Assembly (NCBI GenBank): GCA_964497615.1
Contig: CAZCEC010000109.1
Span: forward strand, 1-15,641
Direction of reading: 5' to 3'
Source of the DNA: CAZCEC01 sp964497615
GTDB lineage: Bacteria; Chloroflexota; Anaerolineae; Anaerolineales; UBA6663
DNA length: 15,641 nt
In this document: positions 7,187-14,227 of the stretch, piece by piece
Position numbering within the stretch: position 1 is the first letter of the stretch
Layout: every line of letters begins with the position of its first letter
Notes under the pieces: generated by a model
Told to the model about the DNA's origin: nothing
The model's database searches: none
The model's input: the letters and a program-made list of their open reading frames with translations, nothing else
Made by a program: the position numbers and the translations under genes

Positions 7187-7868
7187 GACCATCCTGGTGG
7201 TGGACGACAAGGCCAACGTGCGCGAGCTGCTGCGCGAATATCTATCGCAGGCCGGGTTCACCGTCGTCACCGCCACCAACGGGCGCGAAGCGCTCTACGC
7301 CGCCCGCCACGAGAACCCGGATGCCGTGCTGCTCGACCTCATGATGCCCGAGATGGACGGCTACCAGTTCCTGAGCCACTATCGCCGCGAGCGCAGCGTC
7401 CCCGTCATCATCATCACCGCCCGCGACGAGGAGTCCGATGCGGTGCGCGGGCTGGAACTGGGCGCGGATGACTACGTCGTCAAGCCCTTTCGCATGGCGG
7501 AGCTGGCGGCGCGCGTGCGGGCCGTTCTGCGGCGCATGGAGCCGCCGGAACCGGCCCGCCTGCCCCTGCGCGTGGGCGACCTGATGCTGGACGAGGCCGC
7601 CCACGCCGTCACGGTGCGCGGCCAGCCCGTGAACCTGACCCCCACCGAGTTCAACCTGCTGGGCCTGTTCATGCGGGCGCCGGGCCAGGTGTACACCCGC
7701 CAGCAATTGGCCGACCGGCTGGCGGAGGTGGGCTACAGCGGCCTGGAGCGCACCCTCAACGTCCACATCCGCAACTTGCGCACCAAGATCGAAGCCGACC
7801 CCGATGAGCCCCGGTACATCGAGACAGTCTTTGGGGTGGGCTACCGGCTGGCGCGGTGCGAGGGCTGA
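7170..7868 (+). CDS. OmpR/PhoB-family two-component response regulator
   Basis: The start ATG 7170 has GGAG 6 nt upstream, inside the end of the YceI gene; ATGs at 7173 and 7179 are alternatives. The 232-residue protein has a receiver domain with acidic pair D12-D13, phospho-acceptor D56 in VLLDLMMPEMDG, T83 (IIITARDEES) and K105 (DDYVVKPF), all conserved. The C-terminal winged helix (about 137-230) carries LTPTEFNLLGLFMRAPGQVYTR and the RTLNVHIRNLRTKIE recognition region, ending FGVGYRL. It binds DNA, usually as a dimer on direct repeats, once phosphorylated by the adjacent kinase, 3 nt downstream. The organisation recalls BaeR-type envelope-stress regulators, but orthology is not claimed. 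Confidence 0.95.
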   Translation: MMPMGKTILVVDDKANVRELLREYLSQAGFTVVTATNGREALYAARHENPDAVLLDLMMPEMDGYQFLSHYRRERSVPVIIITARDEESDAVRGLELGADDYVVKPFRMAELAARVRAVLRRMEPPEPARLPLRVGDLMLDEAAHAVTVRGQPVNLTPTEFNLLGLFMRAPGQVYTRQQLADRLAEVGYSGLERTLNVHIRNLRTKIEADPDEPRYIETVFGVGYRLARCEG

Positions 7869-7871
7869 GGC

Positions 7872-9281
7872 GTGACTCGCTCGCTGGCGGCCCGGCTGAC
7901 GGCGGCCTTCCTGCTGGTGGCCCTGACCGTGGCCCTGCTGGTGGCCGTCGTCCTGCGCCTGACCAGCGCCGACCAGCTCGGCCGGCTGATCATCGAGCAG
8001 CAGCGTGGCGAGTTCAGCGAGGCCCTAGCCGCCTATTATGCGGCCAACGGCTCGTGGGCGGGCGTCCGCGCTTACCTGTATCCCGATCCTGGCAATCACT
8101 TCCAGCCGGGCGGCGGCCCCGGCGGCGGGCCGGGCCCCTATCGGCGAAGCTGGCGCGACCTTTTTGGGCTGGCCAATGCCGACGGTGTGGTCGTCATCCC
8201 AGTGGGCTTCGGCGGGCCGGCGCTGGGCAGCCAGCTTCCAGCGAATGTGCTGTCCGGCGGCGAGCCGGTTGAGGTAGATGGCGTGGTCGTGGGGACGATC
8301 CTCACTGTCGCAAACCCGCCCGGCTTCAACCCGGAGGAGGCAGCCTACTTGCAGCGCACCAACCGGGCCCTGCTGCTGGCCAGCGGCGGCGCGGTGCTGG
8401 TGGCCCTGGTGGTGGGCGTGGTGCTGGCCCGCACCCTCACGCGCCCCCTGCACGCGCTCACCCAGGCCACCCACCGCATGGCCAGCGGGCAGTTGGAGCA
8501 GGAAGTGCCCGCGCAATCCAGCGATGAGATTGGCGAACTGGCCCGCGCCTTCAACCAGATGAGCCGCCAGGTGGCGCGGGCCAATACCGCCCGCAAACAG
8601 ATGACGGCGGATGTGGCCCACGAATTGCGCACCCCGCTGACGGTGATCGCCGGCTACATCGAAGCCATGCGCGACGGCATGCTGGCGGCGACGCCCGAGC
8701 GGCTGAATGTGATCTACGCGGAACTGGAACACCTGCAGCGCCTGGTGAGCGACCTGCGCCTCCTCAGCCAGGCCGACGCCGGTGAGCTAAAGCTGAACCG
8801 CCGGCCAATGCAACTGGTAGAACTGCTGGGGCAGGCCGTCCGCGCCTTTGAGCACCAGGCCGCCCAAAAAGGCGTGCGCCTGGAACTCGATGGGCAGCCC
8901 GCGCTGCCCGCCGTCGAAGCCGATGAAACCCGGCTGGCGCAGGTGCTGAGCAACTTGCTGACCAATGCCCTGCGCTATACCCTGGCCGGCGGCCGCATCC
9001 GCCTCAGCGCCCGCGAGGACAGCCGGCCCGGCGGAGTCATCTTCGAAGTGGCCGATACCGGGACGGGCATCGCGGCGGACGACCTGCCGTTTGTGTTCGA
9101 CCGCTTCTACCGGGCGGATAAGGCGCGGTCTGACGATGCCGGCGAGTCCGGGCTGGGGCTGGCCATCGTCAAGGCCATCGTGGAGGCGCACGGCGGCGCC
9201 ATCACAGTGAAGGCCGCCGGGAACCAGGGCACCGTGTTTCGGGTGCGGCTGCCCGCTGCCGGCAGCTCAGCGCCCGCCTAG
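7872..9281 (+). CDS. HAMP-domain sensor histidine kinase
   Basis: The GTG start at 7872 lies 3 nt after the regulator stop, with GAGG in the stop region. The 469-residue protein has TM1 (about 12-30), an extracytoplasmic sensor (31-165), TM2 (166-186), HAMP (187-240), and a HisKA domain with phospho-acceptor H250 in DVAHELRTPLTVIAGY. The HATPase_c domain has its N box at NLLTNALRYT, G1 at VADTGTGI, the FDRFYRAD region and G2 at SGLGLAIVKAIVEAHGG. All catalytic boxes are intact. The sensor contains a Gly/Pro-rich insert, GGGPGGGPGPY, at 80-90, similar in composition to the tail of the divergent secreted protein. It phosphorylates the preceding regulator; the signal is unknown but likely an envelope condition, given the YceI partner. 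Confidence 0.95.
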   Translation: MTRSLAARLTAAFLLVALTVALLVAVVLRLTSADQLGRLIIEQQRGEFSEALAAYYAANGSWAGVRAYLYPDPGNHFQPGGGPGGGPGPYRRSWRDLFGLANADGVVVIPVGFGGPALGSQLPANVLSGGEPVEVDGVVVGTILTVANPPGFNPEEAAYLQRTNRALLLASGGAVLVALVVGVVLARTLTRPLHALTQATHRMASGQLEQEVPAQSSDEIGELARAFNQMSRQVARANTARKQMTADVAHELRTPLTVIAGYIEAMRDGMLAATPERLNVIYAELEHLQRLVSDLRLLSQADAGELKLNRRPMQLVELLGQAVRAFEHQAAQKGVRLELDGQPALPAVEADETRLAQVLSNLLTNALRYTLAGGRIRLSAREDSRPGGVIFEVADTGTGIAADDLPFVFDRFYRADKARSDDAGESGLGLAIVKAIVEAHGGAITVKAAGNQGTVFRVRLPAAGSSAPA

Positions 9282-9299
9282 GCGAGAGGAGACAGGCTC

Positions 9300-9752
9300 A
9301 TGGCGATTGCGCACGATTTTGTGGCCCTCAACCGCGCTTCCACCGAGCGCATCCGGGCGCTGGCGGCGCGGCTGAGCGACGAGGCGATGCAGACGCGGGT
9401 GGGCGAGCATTGGACCGTCGCCATTGTGCTGGCCCACCTGGCCTGGTGGGACCGGCGGGTGATGTATGTGCTGGACATGACCGAGCAGACCGGCGAGGTC
9501 TTCATCCCCGAGATCGATGTCTTCGTGAATGACCTGTCGCTGCCCCTGTGGGCTGCCATCCCGCCCCGCGAAGCCGCCCGCATCGCCATCGAGACCTCCG
9601 AGACGCTGGATAAGCGCCTGGAGGCCTATCCCCCCGCCCTGCTGGAAGCCATCTACGCCTGTAACCCGCGCTGGGTGGTGCGGGCCATGCATCGCGGCGA
9701 GCACCTCGGCGAGGCAGATGCAGCCCTGGCGGCGGCCGGGCTAGGCGATTAG
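9300..9752 (+). CDS. DinB-like / maleylpyruvate isomerase N-terminal fold metalloprotein
   Basis: ATG 9300 is preceded by AGGAG about 8 nt upstream in a gap of 18 nt after the kinase. The 150-residue protein is a four-helix-bundle type: HWTVAIVLAHLAWWDRR (37-53) is the characteristic second-helix motif, and the His triad typical of the DinB_2 superfamily appears as H46, H131 and H135 (MHRGEHLGEAD). These likely bind one divalent metal. Family members include thiol transferases (bacillithiol or mycothiol linked) and many uncharacterised proteins, so the reaction is unknown. It may be the last gene of the YceI-kinase operon by spacing. Its last 12 nt overlap the end of the convergent hydrolase gene. 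Confidence 0.8.
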   Translation: MAIAHDFVALNRASTERIRALAARLSDEAMQTRVGEHWTVAIVLAHLAWWDRRVMYVLDMTEQTGEVFIPEIDVFVNDLSLPLWAAIPPREAARIAIETSETLDKRLEAYPPALLEAIYACNPRWVVRAMHRGEHLGEADAALAAAGLGD

Positions 9753-10526
9753 CACACTCAAGCAGGTCAGGCCGGCCTCGACCTTCGCGAATTCGGAAAC
9801 GTCAATCAGGCGGGGGGCGTAGCCGCGGCGGTTGAGCAGTTCGCCGGTGCGCGGGTAGGCCGCGCTGGCCAGCAGGCTGTATCCGTGCCGCAGGATATTG
9901 GCCCCCCACGGCTCAGCATCATCCACGGGCACTATGTCCATCCCGGCGAATGGCGACAGATCAACCCAGGCGGGGTTGGCCAGCAGGGTGTTGTCATCCA
10001 GCGCCGTGACGCCGGTCTTGAGATGCAGGCAGCCGGTGACCGGGACCGGGATGACGGTATATCCATATGGCGCGGCGATCTTCCGCAGGGCCTCCATCCC
10101 CGCCGCATTCGTCCGCGACGACAACCCCACAAACAGCCGCCGCCCCACCCGCAGCACATCGCCGCCCTCCAGCGTGGCCGTTTCCCCGGCAGTCTCTGGC
10201 CCCAGTGGCCTCACCGGCCGGTAACGTGCCAGCGCCTCGGCCATGAGCGCCGTTTCGCCCTGGCGAGAGGCCGCGCCGGGCCGCGTCAGCACCACTGCTT
10301 CATCCAGCACCACCGCGACGTCTTCCACGAAAACGCTGTCCGGATACTCTGCCGCCGCGGGCAGGGTAATGACCTCGAGTCCGGCGGCGGCCAGCGCGGC
10401 GCAGTAGCCGGCGTGCTGCTTCTCAGCCAGATCAATAGCGATGGGTTGGCGGTCCAGAAAGGTGAGTTCGCCGTCGGCGAGGGTCGGGGCGGGGCAGCGG
10501 GTGAGGGCGACGGGCACGCCGGTCAA
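9741..10526 (-). CDS. Dimethylarginine dimethylaminohydrolase (DDAH) / arginine deiminase-fold hydrolase
   Basis: The 261-residue protein matches the guanidino-modifying pentein fold. Catalytic residues are visible: C255 in KVEAGLTCLSV at the C-terminus, H168 in GCLHLKT, LEGGDVL (E120-D123) and FVED (66-69). DDAH cleaves methylated arginines to citrulline and methylamines; related enzymes act on arginine or similar amidines, so substrate specificity is not certain. A TTG start at 10526 overlaps the tupC stop (TTGA); GTG 10517, giving MPVALTRCPAPTL, is an equally plausible start 5 nt after the stop. Neither has a good ribosome site, so translation is probably coupled to tupC. Its place as the last gene of a tungstate transport operon is unusual and has no obvious metabolic explanation. 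Confidence 0.88.
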   Translation of the reverse strand: MTGVPVALTRCPAPTLADGELTFLDRQPIAIDLAEKQHAGYCAALAAAGLEVITLPAAAEYPDSVFVEDVAVVLDEAVVLTRPGAASRQGETALMAEALARYRPVRPLGPETAGETATLEGGDVLRVGRRLFVGLSSRTNAAGMEALRKIAAPYGYTVIPVPVTGCLHLKTGVTALDDNTLLANPAWVDLSPFAGMDIVPVDDAEPWGANILRHGYSLLASAAYPRTGELLNRRGYAPRLIDVSEFAKVEAGLTCLSVLIA

Positions 10527-11248
10527 TATACCATGTCGCCATTGACAAAGGCAGACGTGCGCGGGTCGGCGGGATGGGCAAAGAACTCGCTGGCGGGCGC
10601 GGCCTCCACCAGGCGGCCGCTCAGCAGCAGCGCCGCGCGGTGGGCCAGGCGGCGCGCCTGAAACACATTGTGCGTCACCAGCACGACGGTGGTGTGGTGG
10701 ACCCGGTTCTGTTCGCGCACGATACTCTCGATCAGGTTGCCGTTGTAAGGGTCGAGGTTGGCCGTCGGCTCGTCGAGCAGGAGCACCTCGGGCGCCATCA
10801 CCAGCGCGCGGGCCAGCGCCGTGCGCTGCATCTCGCCGCCGGAGAGCTGGGCCGCCGGCTGGCGGGCGAGGGCCGCCAGGCCCACCTGCTCCAGGGCCGC
10901 GCTGACGGCCGGCTCAGGCGGCAGGCCCCGCAGGCGCAGGCCGAAGGCGGCGTTATCCCACACCGAACCCGCCAGCATCACGGGACGCTGAAACACGGTC
11001 GTCACCCGGCGCACCAGTTCCAGGGGCGGGTTTGGCGGAACCGCCGTCCCCGAGAACGTGATCGTGCCGGCCGTGGGCGACTCGAGAAAGTTGAGCAGCC
11101 GCAGCAAGGTGGATTTGCCGGCGCCGCTGGGGCCAACCACGGCCAGAATCTCGCCGGGGTGGATATCCAGAGCGGCCAGGTCCAGCACCACCCGGCCCGG
11201 CGCTGGCCCATAGGCCACTTGGAGATCGCGAAGGGCATAGGCGCTCAT
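10523..11248 (-). CDS. tupC: ABC transporter ATP-binding protein, tungstate type (TupC-like)
   Basis: ATG 11248 overlaps the tupB stop (ATGA). The 241-residue product is a complete nucleotide-binding domain: Walker A GPSGAGKST at 39-47, Q-loop Q87 (VFQRPVML), signature LSGGEMQRTALARAL at 135-149, Walker B VLLLDEPTANLD at 155-166, and switch H193 (VTHN). It has no C-terminal TOBE/MOP oxyanion-sensing domain, unlike ModC, which fits the short TupC form. It powers uptake through TupB and, by inference, might also serve the ModB-like permease at 13006-13854, which has no ATPase of its own here. The frame stays open upstream to 11506 only because it shadows tupB. Confidence 0.9.
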   Translation of the reverse strand: MSAYALRDLQVAYGPAPGRVVLDLAALDIHPGEILAVVGPSGAGKSTLLRLLNFLESPTAGTITFSGTAVPPNPPLELVRRVTTVFQRPVMLAGSVWDNAAFGLRLRGLPPEPAVSAALEQVGLAALARQPAAQLSGGEMQRTALARALVMAPEVLLLDEPTANLDPYNGNLIESIVREQNRVHHTTVVLVTHNVFQARRLAHRAALLLSGRLVEAAPASEFFAHPADPRTSAFVNGDMVY

Positions 11249-11880
11249 GCTGGCCGGGGGCGCCCCAGGCGCAGCAGCAGGAAGTTCGCGGCCAGCGCCA
11301 GCACCAGCAGGACGCCGCCCAGCGCCAGCGCCAGTTCGAAATTGCCTTTGCGGGTTTCCAGCACAATGGCCGTGGTCAGAACCCGCGTTTCCCCCTCGAT
11401 GTTGCCGCCCACCAGCATCACCGCGCCCACTTCGGAGATGACACTGCCGAACGCCGCGACGACGGCGGCCAGCACGCCCAGCCGCGCCTCGCGCAGCACG
11501 GTCCACATCACTTGCCGCGGCGAAGCGCCCAGCGCCCGCACTTGCAGCCGCAGGGCCGGGTCCACGCCCTCCACCGCCGAGGCGGTGAGGCCGATGACGA
11601 GCGGCAGGGCGATGATGACCTGCGCGACGATCATGCCCGCTGGCGTGAACAGCCAGTTGAGCACGCCCAGGGGCCCGCTGCGTGAGAGCAGCATGTACAC
11701 TACCAGTCCCACGACGACGGGCGGCAGGCCCATGCCGGTATAGATGATAAGTTCGACGAAGCGGCGGCCGGGGAAGGGGCGCAGCGCCAGCAGCGCCCCC
11801 AGCGGGATGCCGGCCAGGCTGGCGAAGAAGAGCGCCACGCCTGAGACGTAGAGGGAAAGGAGGATGATGGGGAGTAGCAT
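11245..11880 (-). CDS. tupB: Tungstate ABC transporter permease (TupB-like)
   Basis: The 211-residue membrane protein has about five transmembrane segments (about 2-27, 44-66, 82-104, 139-165, 185-207). The cytoplasmic EAA loop is visible at QVRALGASPRQVMWTVLREA (about 113-132), which docks on the ATPase. SEVGAVMLVGGNIEGETRVLTTAIVL pieces match the TupB subgroup of the molybdate/tungstate permeases. A TGA lies directly before ATG 11880, so the gene cannot extend upstream; the N-terminus is slightly short for the family. No ribosome site is obvious. It lies 79 nt after tupA, across a strong hairpin, and overlaps tupC by 4 nt. Confidence 0.9.
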   Translation of the reverse strand: MLLPIILLSLYVSGVALFFASLAGIPLGALLALRPFPGRRFVELIIYTGMGLPPVVVGLVVYMLLSRSGPLGVLNWLFTPAGMIVAQVIIALPLVIGLTASAVEGVDPALRLQVRALGASPRQVMWTVLREARLGVLAAVVAAFGSVISEVGAVMLVGGNIEGETRVLTTAIVLETRKGNFELALALGGVLLVLALAANFLLLRLGRPRPA

Positions 11881-11897
11881 TCAGGGAATGTGAGCAG

Positions 11898-11923
11898 GCC
11901 CCGCGCTGCGGCGAGCGCGGGGC
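11898..11923 (-). other. Intercistronic hairpin between tupA and tupB
   Basis: GCCCCGCGCT (11898-11907) and AGCGCGGGGC (11914-11923) form a perfect 10-bp GC-rich stem with a 6-nt loop. No T-tract follows on either strand. It may protect the upstream tupA message or attenuate read-through so that the binding protein is made in excess of the membrane parts, as is common in binding-protein operons. Confidence 0.6.
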
Positions 11924-11959
11924 GGATCAAATAGCGGCTGAAGCGGGCGGCGCTGGAAG

Positions 11960-12853
11960 CTAGGGATGGGCGGCCTTCCACGCATCGGACGACGGGTAGA
12001 AGAGCGCCTGGCCATACGCTTCCTGGCCAAAGGTGCTGATGAGTTCCTGGGTTTCCACCGACGTGATCCAGTTCGCAAAGTCGGTGGCCAGGTCGAAGTT
12101 GATATCCTCGTGCCGCTCAGGGTTGACCGGGATGACGCCGTACGGATTGAGCAGGGCCGAGTCCTGGTTATCGGCGATCGTGGCGCCCCCGACCACAATC
12201 ATCAGGTTGGGCAGGTTGGACTGCTGGGCCAGCCACGTGGCGCGGTCCGTCAGCGTGTAGCCCTGGCGCTCATTCGCAAAGATCAGGGTTTCCCCCATGC
12301 CCTGGCCAATGGAGTTGTACCAGCCCGAGTCGGCCGCCGGCTCCAGGCCCGCCGCCGTCCACAGGCTCTTCTCCTTGGTGTGGGTGCCGGAGTCGTCGCC
12401 GCGTGAAACAAAAATCGCCTCGGCCGCGGCGATGGCGGCCAGCGCCTCCTTGGCCGTCGCCATCCCGCTCACGCCCGCCGGATCGGCCGTCGGACCGACG
12501 AGCACAAAGTCGTTATACATGACATCCAGGCGATTGACGCCATCGCCGGCCTCGACGAAAGCATCTTCCCGGGAACGGGCGTGGACCAGCACCACATCGG
12601 CGTCGCCGTTGGTGCCCAGCTCCAGCGCCTGGCCCGTGCCCACGGCCACCACGTCCACCTGGGCATTGTACTCTTCCTCGAAGACGGGCAGGATGGCGTC
12701 CAACAGGCCGGAGTCGTCGGTGCTGGTGGTGGTGGCCAGGCGCAGCACCTGCGGCTCTTGGGCGCAGGCGCTCAACACAAAAGCTAAGATCAAGCTCACC
12801 GAAATGAGCAGGCGGGCCGGCACGTGCGCGGTGGGGCGTGTTTGGCGGAACAT
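11960..12853 (-). CDS. tupA: Tungstate ABC transporter substrate-binding lipoprotein (TupA-like)
   Basis: ATG 12853 has AGGAG 5 nt upstream. The 297-residue protein carries a lipoprotein signal (hydrophobic 15-29, lipobox LSAC with C30). TupA hallmarks are present: ATTTSTDDSGLLD (40-52), GDADVVLVHARSREDAFVEA (83-102), MYNDFVLVGP (112-121) and SRGDDSGTHTKE (150-161), the oxyanion-binding elements. It captures tungstate (possibly molybdate) outside the membrane and hands it to TupB. The gene leads the tupA-tupB-tupC-DDAH operon. An assembly gap lies 21 nt upstream of the start and a ModE-like palindrome 51 nt upstream (gap counted as 10), so metal-responsive repression is plausible. Confidence 0.95.
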   Translation of the reverse strand: MFRQTRPTAHVPARLLISVSLILAFVLSACAQEPQVLRLATTTSTDDSGLLDAILPVFEEEYNAQVDVVAVGTGQALELGTNGDADVVLVHARSREDAFVEAGDGVNRLDVMYNDFVLVGPTADPAGVSGMATAKEALAAIAAAEAIFVSRGDDSGTHTKEKSLWTAAGLEPAADSGWYNSIGQGMGETLIFANERQGYTLTDRATWLAQQSNLPNLMIVVGGATIADNQDSALLNPYGVIPVNPERHEDINFDLATDFANWITSVETQELISTFGQEAYGQALFYPSSDAWKAAHP

Positions 12854-12873
12854 GGCTTCTCCTAACGGGCTGA

Positions 12874-12883
12874 NNNNNNNNNN
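12874..12883. other. Assembly gap in the tupA/ModB-like intergenic region
   Basis: Ten Ns interrupt the 152-bp divergent intergenic region. True length is unknown, so spacing between the palindrome and tupA is uncertain. I do not see the flanking k-mer repeat that marks the first gap. Confidence 0.95.
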
Positions 12884-12903
12884 AGGTTGGGTGGCGGTAA
12901 TGC

Positions 12904-12928
12904 GCGTTATGCCGAAAAATCATAACGC
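12904..12928. promoter_or_regulatory. Inverted repeat resembling a ModE-type molybdate/tungstate operator
   Basis: GCGTTATG (12904-12911) and CATAACGC (12921-12928) are perfect inverted repeats with a 9-nt AT-rich spacer. The CGTTAT and ATAACG half-sites match, from memory, those of the E. coli modA operator bound by ModE (spaced 12 nt there, 11 nt here). It sits between two divergent oxyanion-transport genes. No ModE gene is in the window. Confidence 0.6.
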
Positions 12929-12990
12929 AGGCCCGTTCGTTTGGCAAGCGCGCCGCCCGTCAGAGCGCTCTCGCGGGAGGCGTAGTCAGG

Positions 12991-12996
12991 TACAAT
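12991..12996 (+). promoter_or_regulatory. Putative -10 element of the ModB-like permease gene
   Basis: TACAAT ends 9 nt before the GTG start at 13006. No convincing -35 is seen at the usual distance, and the only ribosome-site-like GGAGG (12976-12980) is too far from the start. The position suggests a leaderless transcript. Confidence 0.3.
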
Positions 12997-13005
12997 GGCG
13001 TACCC

Positions 13006-13854
13006 GTGAGCACCCCAGCCCGCTCGAATGAGAACCAGGCCTCATCGCCAGCCCGCGGCGGTCGCGGGCCAAACCGCGGCCCGCGCGGCTTTGGCGCGTT
13101 GAGCCTGCCGCTGCTGGCCTTCCTGGTGATTCCGGTGGTGGCGGTGCTGCTGCGCGCGCCGCCGGCCGCCGTGCTGGAAAACCTGGGGCAGCCGGAGGTG
13201 CGGCAGGCCATTACACTGAGCCTGCGGACGACGGCGGTAAGCACGCTGCTGGCGATACTCCTGGGCACGCCGCTGGCTTATGTGCTGGCGCGGCGCAACT
13301 TTCCAGGGCGCAAGGTGGTGGACACCCTGGTGGAACTGCCCACGGTGCTGCCGCCCTCGGTGGCGGGCGTGGCTTTGCTGATCGCCTTTGGGCGGCGGGG
13401 GCTCGTGGGCCAGTGGCTGGCAGCGCTGGGCGTGACCCTGCCGTTTACCGAAACGGCGGTGGTCCTGGCCCAACTCTTCATCGCAGCCCCGCTGTTCGTC
13501 AAAGCGGCCATCAGCGGCTTTGCGGGCGTCGAGGATGAATTGGAGCAGGCCGCCGCCATCGACGGCGCCAGCCGCTGGCAAGTCTTCCGGCTCATCACGC
13601 TGCCCCTGGCGTCCACCGCCCTGCTAAGCGGGACGGTGCTGGCCTGGGCGCGCGCCATGGGCGAATTCGGAGCCACCATCATCTTCGCCGGCAACTTCCC
13701 TGGCCGGACGCAGACGATGCCCCTGGCGATTTACATTGGGTTCGAGCTGGATCTGAACGTGGCCTTGACCCTGTCCGTCATCCTGATCAGCGGGTCATTC
13801 CTCGTGCTGGTGCTGGTCAAACTGCTGTTGGGACGCGAAAAGCCGGGGACCTGA
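13006..13854 (+). CDS. Molybdate-type ABC transporter permease (ModB-like), orphan
   Basis: The 282-residue protein starts at GTG 13006 with a 25-residue Arg/Gly/Pro-rich cytoplasmic leader, then about six transmembrane segments beginning near LSLPLLAFLVIPVVAVLL. GTPLAYVLARRNFPGRKVVD, ELPTVLPPSVAGVALL, and the EAA loop EQAAAIDGASRWQVFRLITL (about 183-202) are typical ModB features; WARAMGEFGATIIFAGNFPG is nearly diagnostic of the molybdate permease group. Normally modA and modC flank it. Here the next gene is convergent and tupA is divergent, so it has no dedicated ATPase or binding protein in the window. It may borrow TupC or a distant ModAC. A ModE-like palindrome lies 78 nt upstream of the start. 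Confidence 0.9.
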   Translation: MSTPARSNENQASSPARGGRGPNRGPRGFGALSLPLLAFLVIPVVAVLLRAPPAAVLENLGQPEVRQAITLSLRTTAVSTLLAILLGTPLAYVLARRNFPGRKVVDTLVELPTVLPPSVAGVALLIAFGRRGLVGQWLAALGVTLPFTETAVVLAQLFIAAPLFVKAAISGFAGVEDELEQAAAIDGASRWQVFRLITLPLASTALLSGTVLAWARAMGEFGATIIFAGNFPGRTQTMPLAIYIGFELDLNVALTLSVILISGSFLVLVLVKLLLGREKPGT

Positions 13855-13869
13855 TGCCCGCCCCGGCGA

Positions 13870-13887
13870 CGCCGCCACCCGGCGGCG
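13870..13887. terminator. GC hairpin between convergent genes
   Basis: CGCCGCC (13870-13876) and GGCGGCG (13881-13887) form a 7-bp stem with a 4-nt loop, 16 nt after the permease stop and before the end of the convergent gene. There is no T-tract, so termination is only suggested by position. Confidence 0.35.
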
Positions 13888-13914
13888 GCGAGCAGCGCCG
13901 GAGCGCACCTCGCG

Positions 13915-14148
13915 CTAGACGAACTTCCCGCCGGTGATCTGCTTGTCGCGCAGGCGGCGGTCGGCGTCGAAGGTCAGCACCACCTCGATGGTCTGGAAGC
14001 AGCGCGCCTTGCCGGTAATGAGCTTGCGGCACACGTAGGTAGTGGCCCCCCCGCCCTCTTCCCCATAGTCGGCGCTGAGTTCATTGTTGAGGTTGATCTC
14101 GGTGGTCAGTGTTTCGCCGCAGCGCAGGCACTGGACCGTGAGCGTCAT
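13915..14148 (-). CDS. Small four-cysteine, probable zinc-binding protein of unknown function
   Basis: The start is placed at ATG 14148 (MTLTVQCLRCGETLTTEINL) because homology-like structure, a CxxC near the N-terminus and hydrophilic downstream sequence, begins there; the open frame extends to 14565 only as a shadow of the photolyase gene. The 77-residue product has C7 and C10 (CLRC) plus C40 (YVCRK) and C50 (ARCFQ), a plausible split zinc ribbon. The C-terminal half ends in KQITGGKFV. No clear ribosome site precedes it. It lies 79 nt downstream of the photolyase stop on the same strand, so co-transcription is possible. I do not recognise the family. Confidence 0.65.
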   Translation of the reverse strand: MTLTVQCLRCGETLTTEINLNNELSADYGEEGGGATTYVCRKLITGKARCFQTIEVVLTFDADRRLRDKQITGGKFV

Positions 14149-14227
14149 GATCGGGCGCGCCGGGGCGGCAGAAGTGAAAAGGCGGCGAAGAAAATCCACA
14201 GGGCAATGATAGCAGAAGTCGCAGCGG

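Noticed and set aside
11249..11506. N-terminal extension of the tupC frame
   Set aside because: The extension lies within tupB out of frame; the ATGA overlap at 11245-11248 gives a normal ABC ATPase N-terminus.
10574..11743. 389-codon plus-strand frame across tupB and tupC
   Set aside because: It is antisense to an ABC ATPase with all motifs; its His/Arg/Gln-rich translation resembles no protein family.
12940..12946. TTGGCA as a -35 for the ModB-like gene
   Set aside because: It lies about 44 nt before the TACAAT box, far outside normal -35/-10 spacing.
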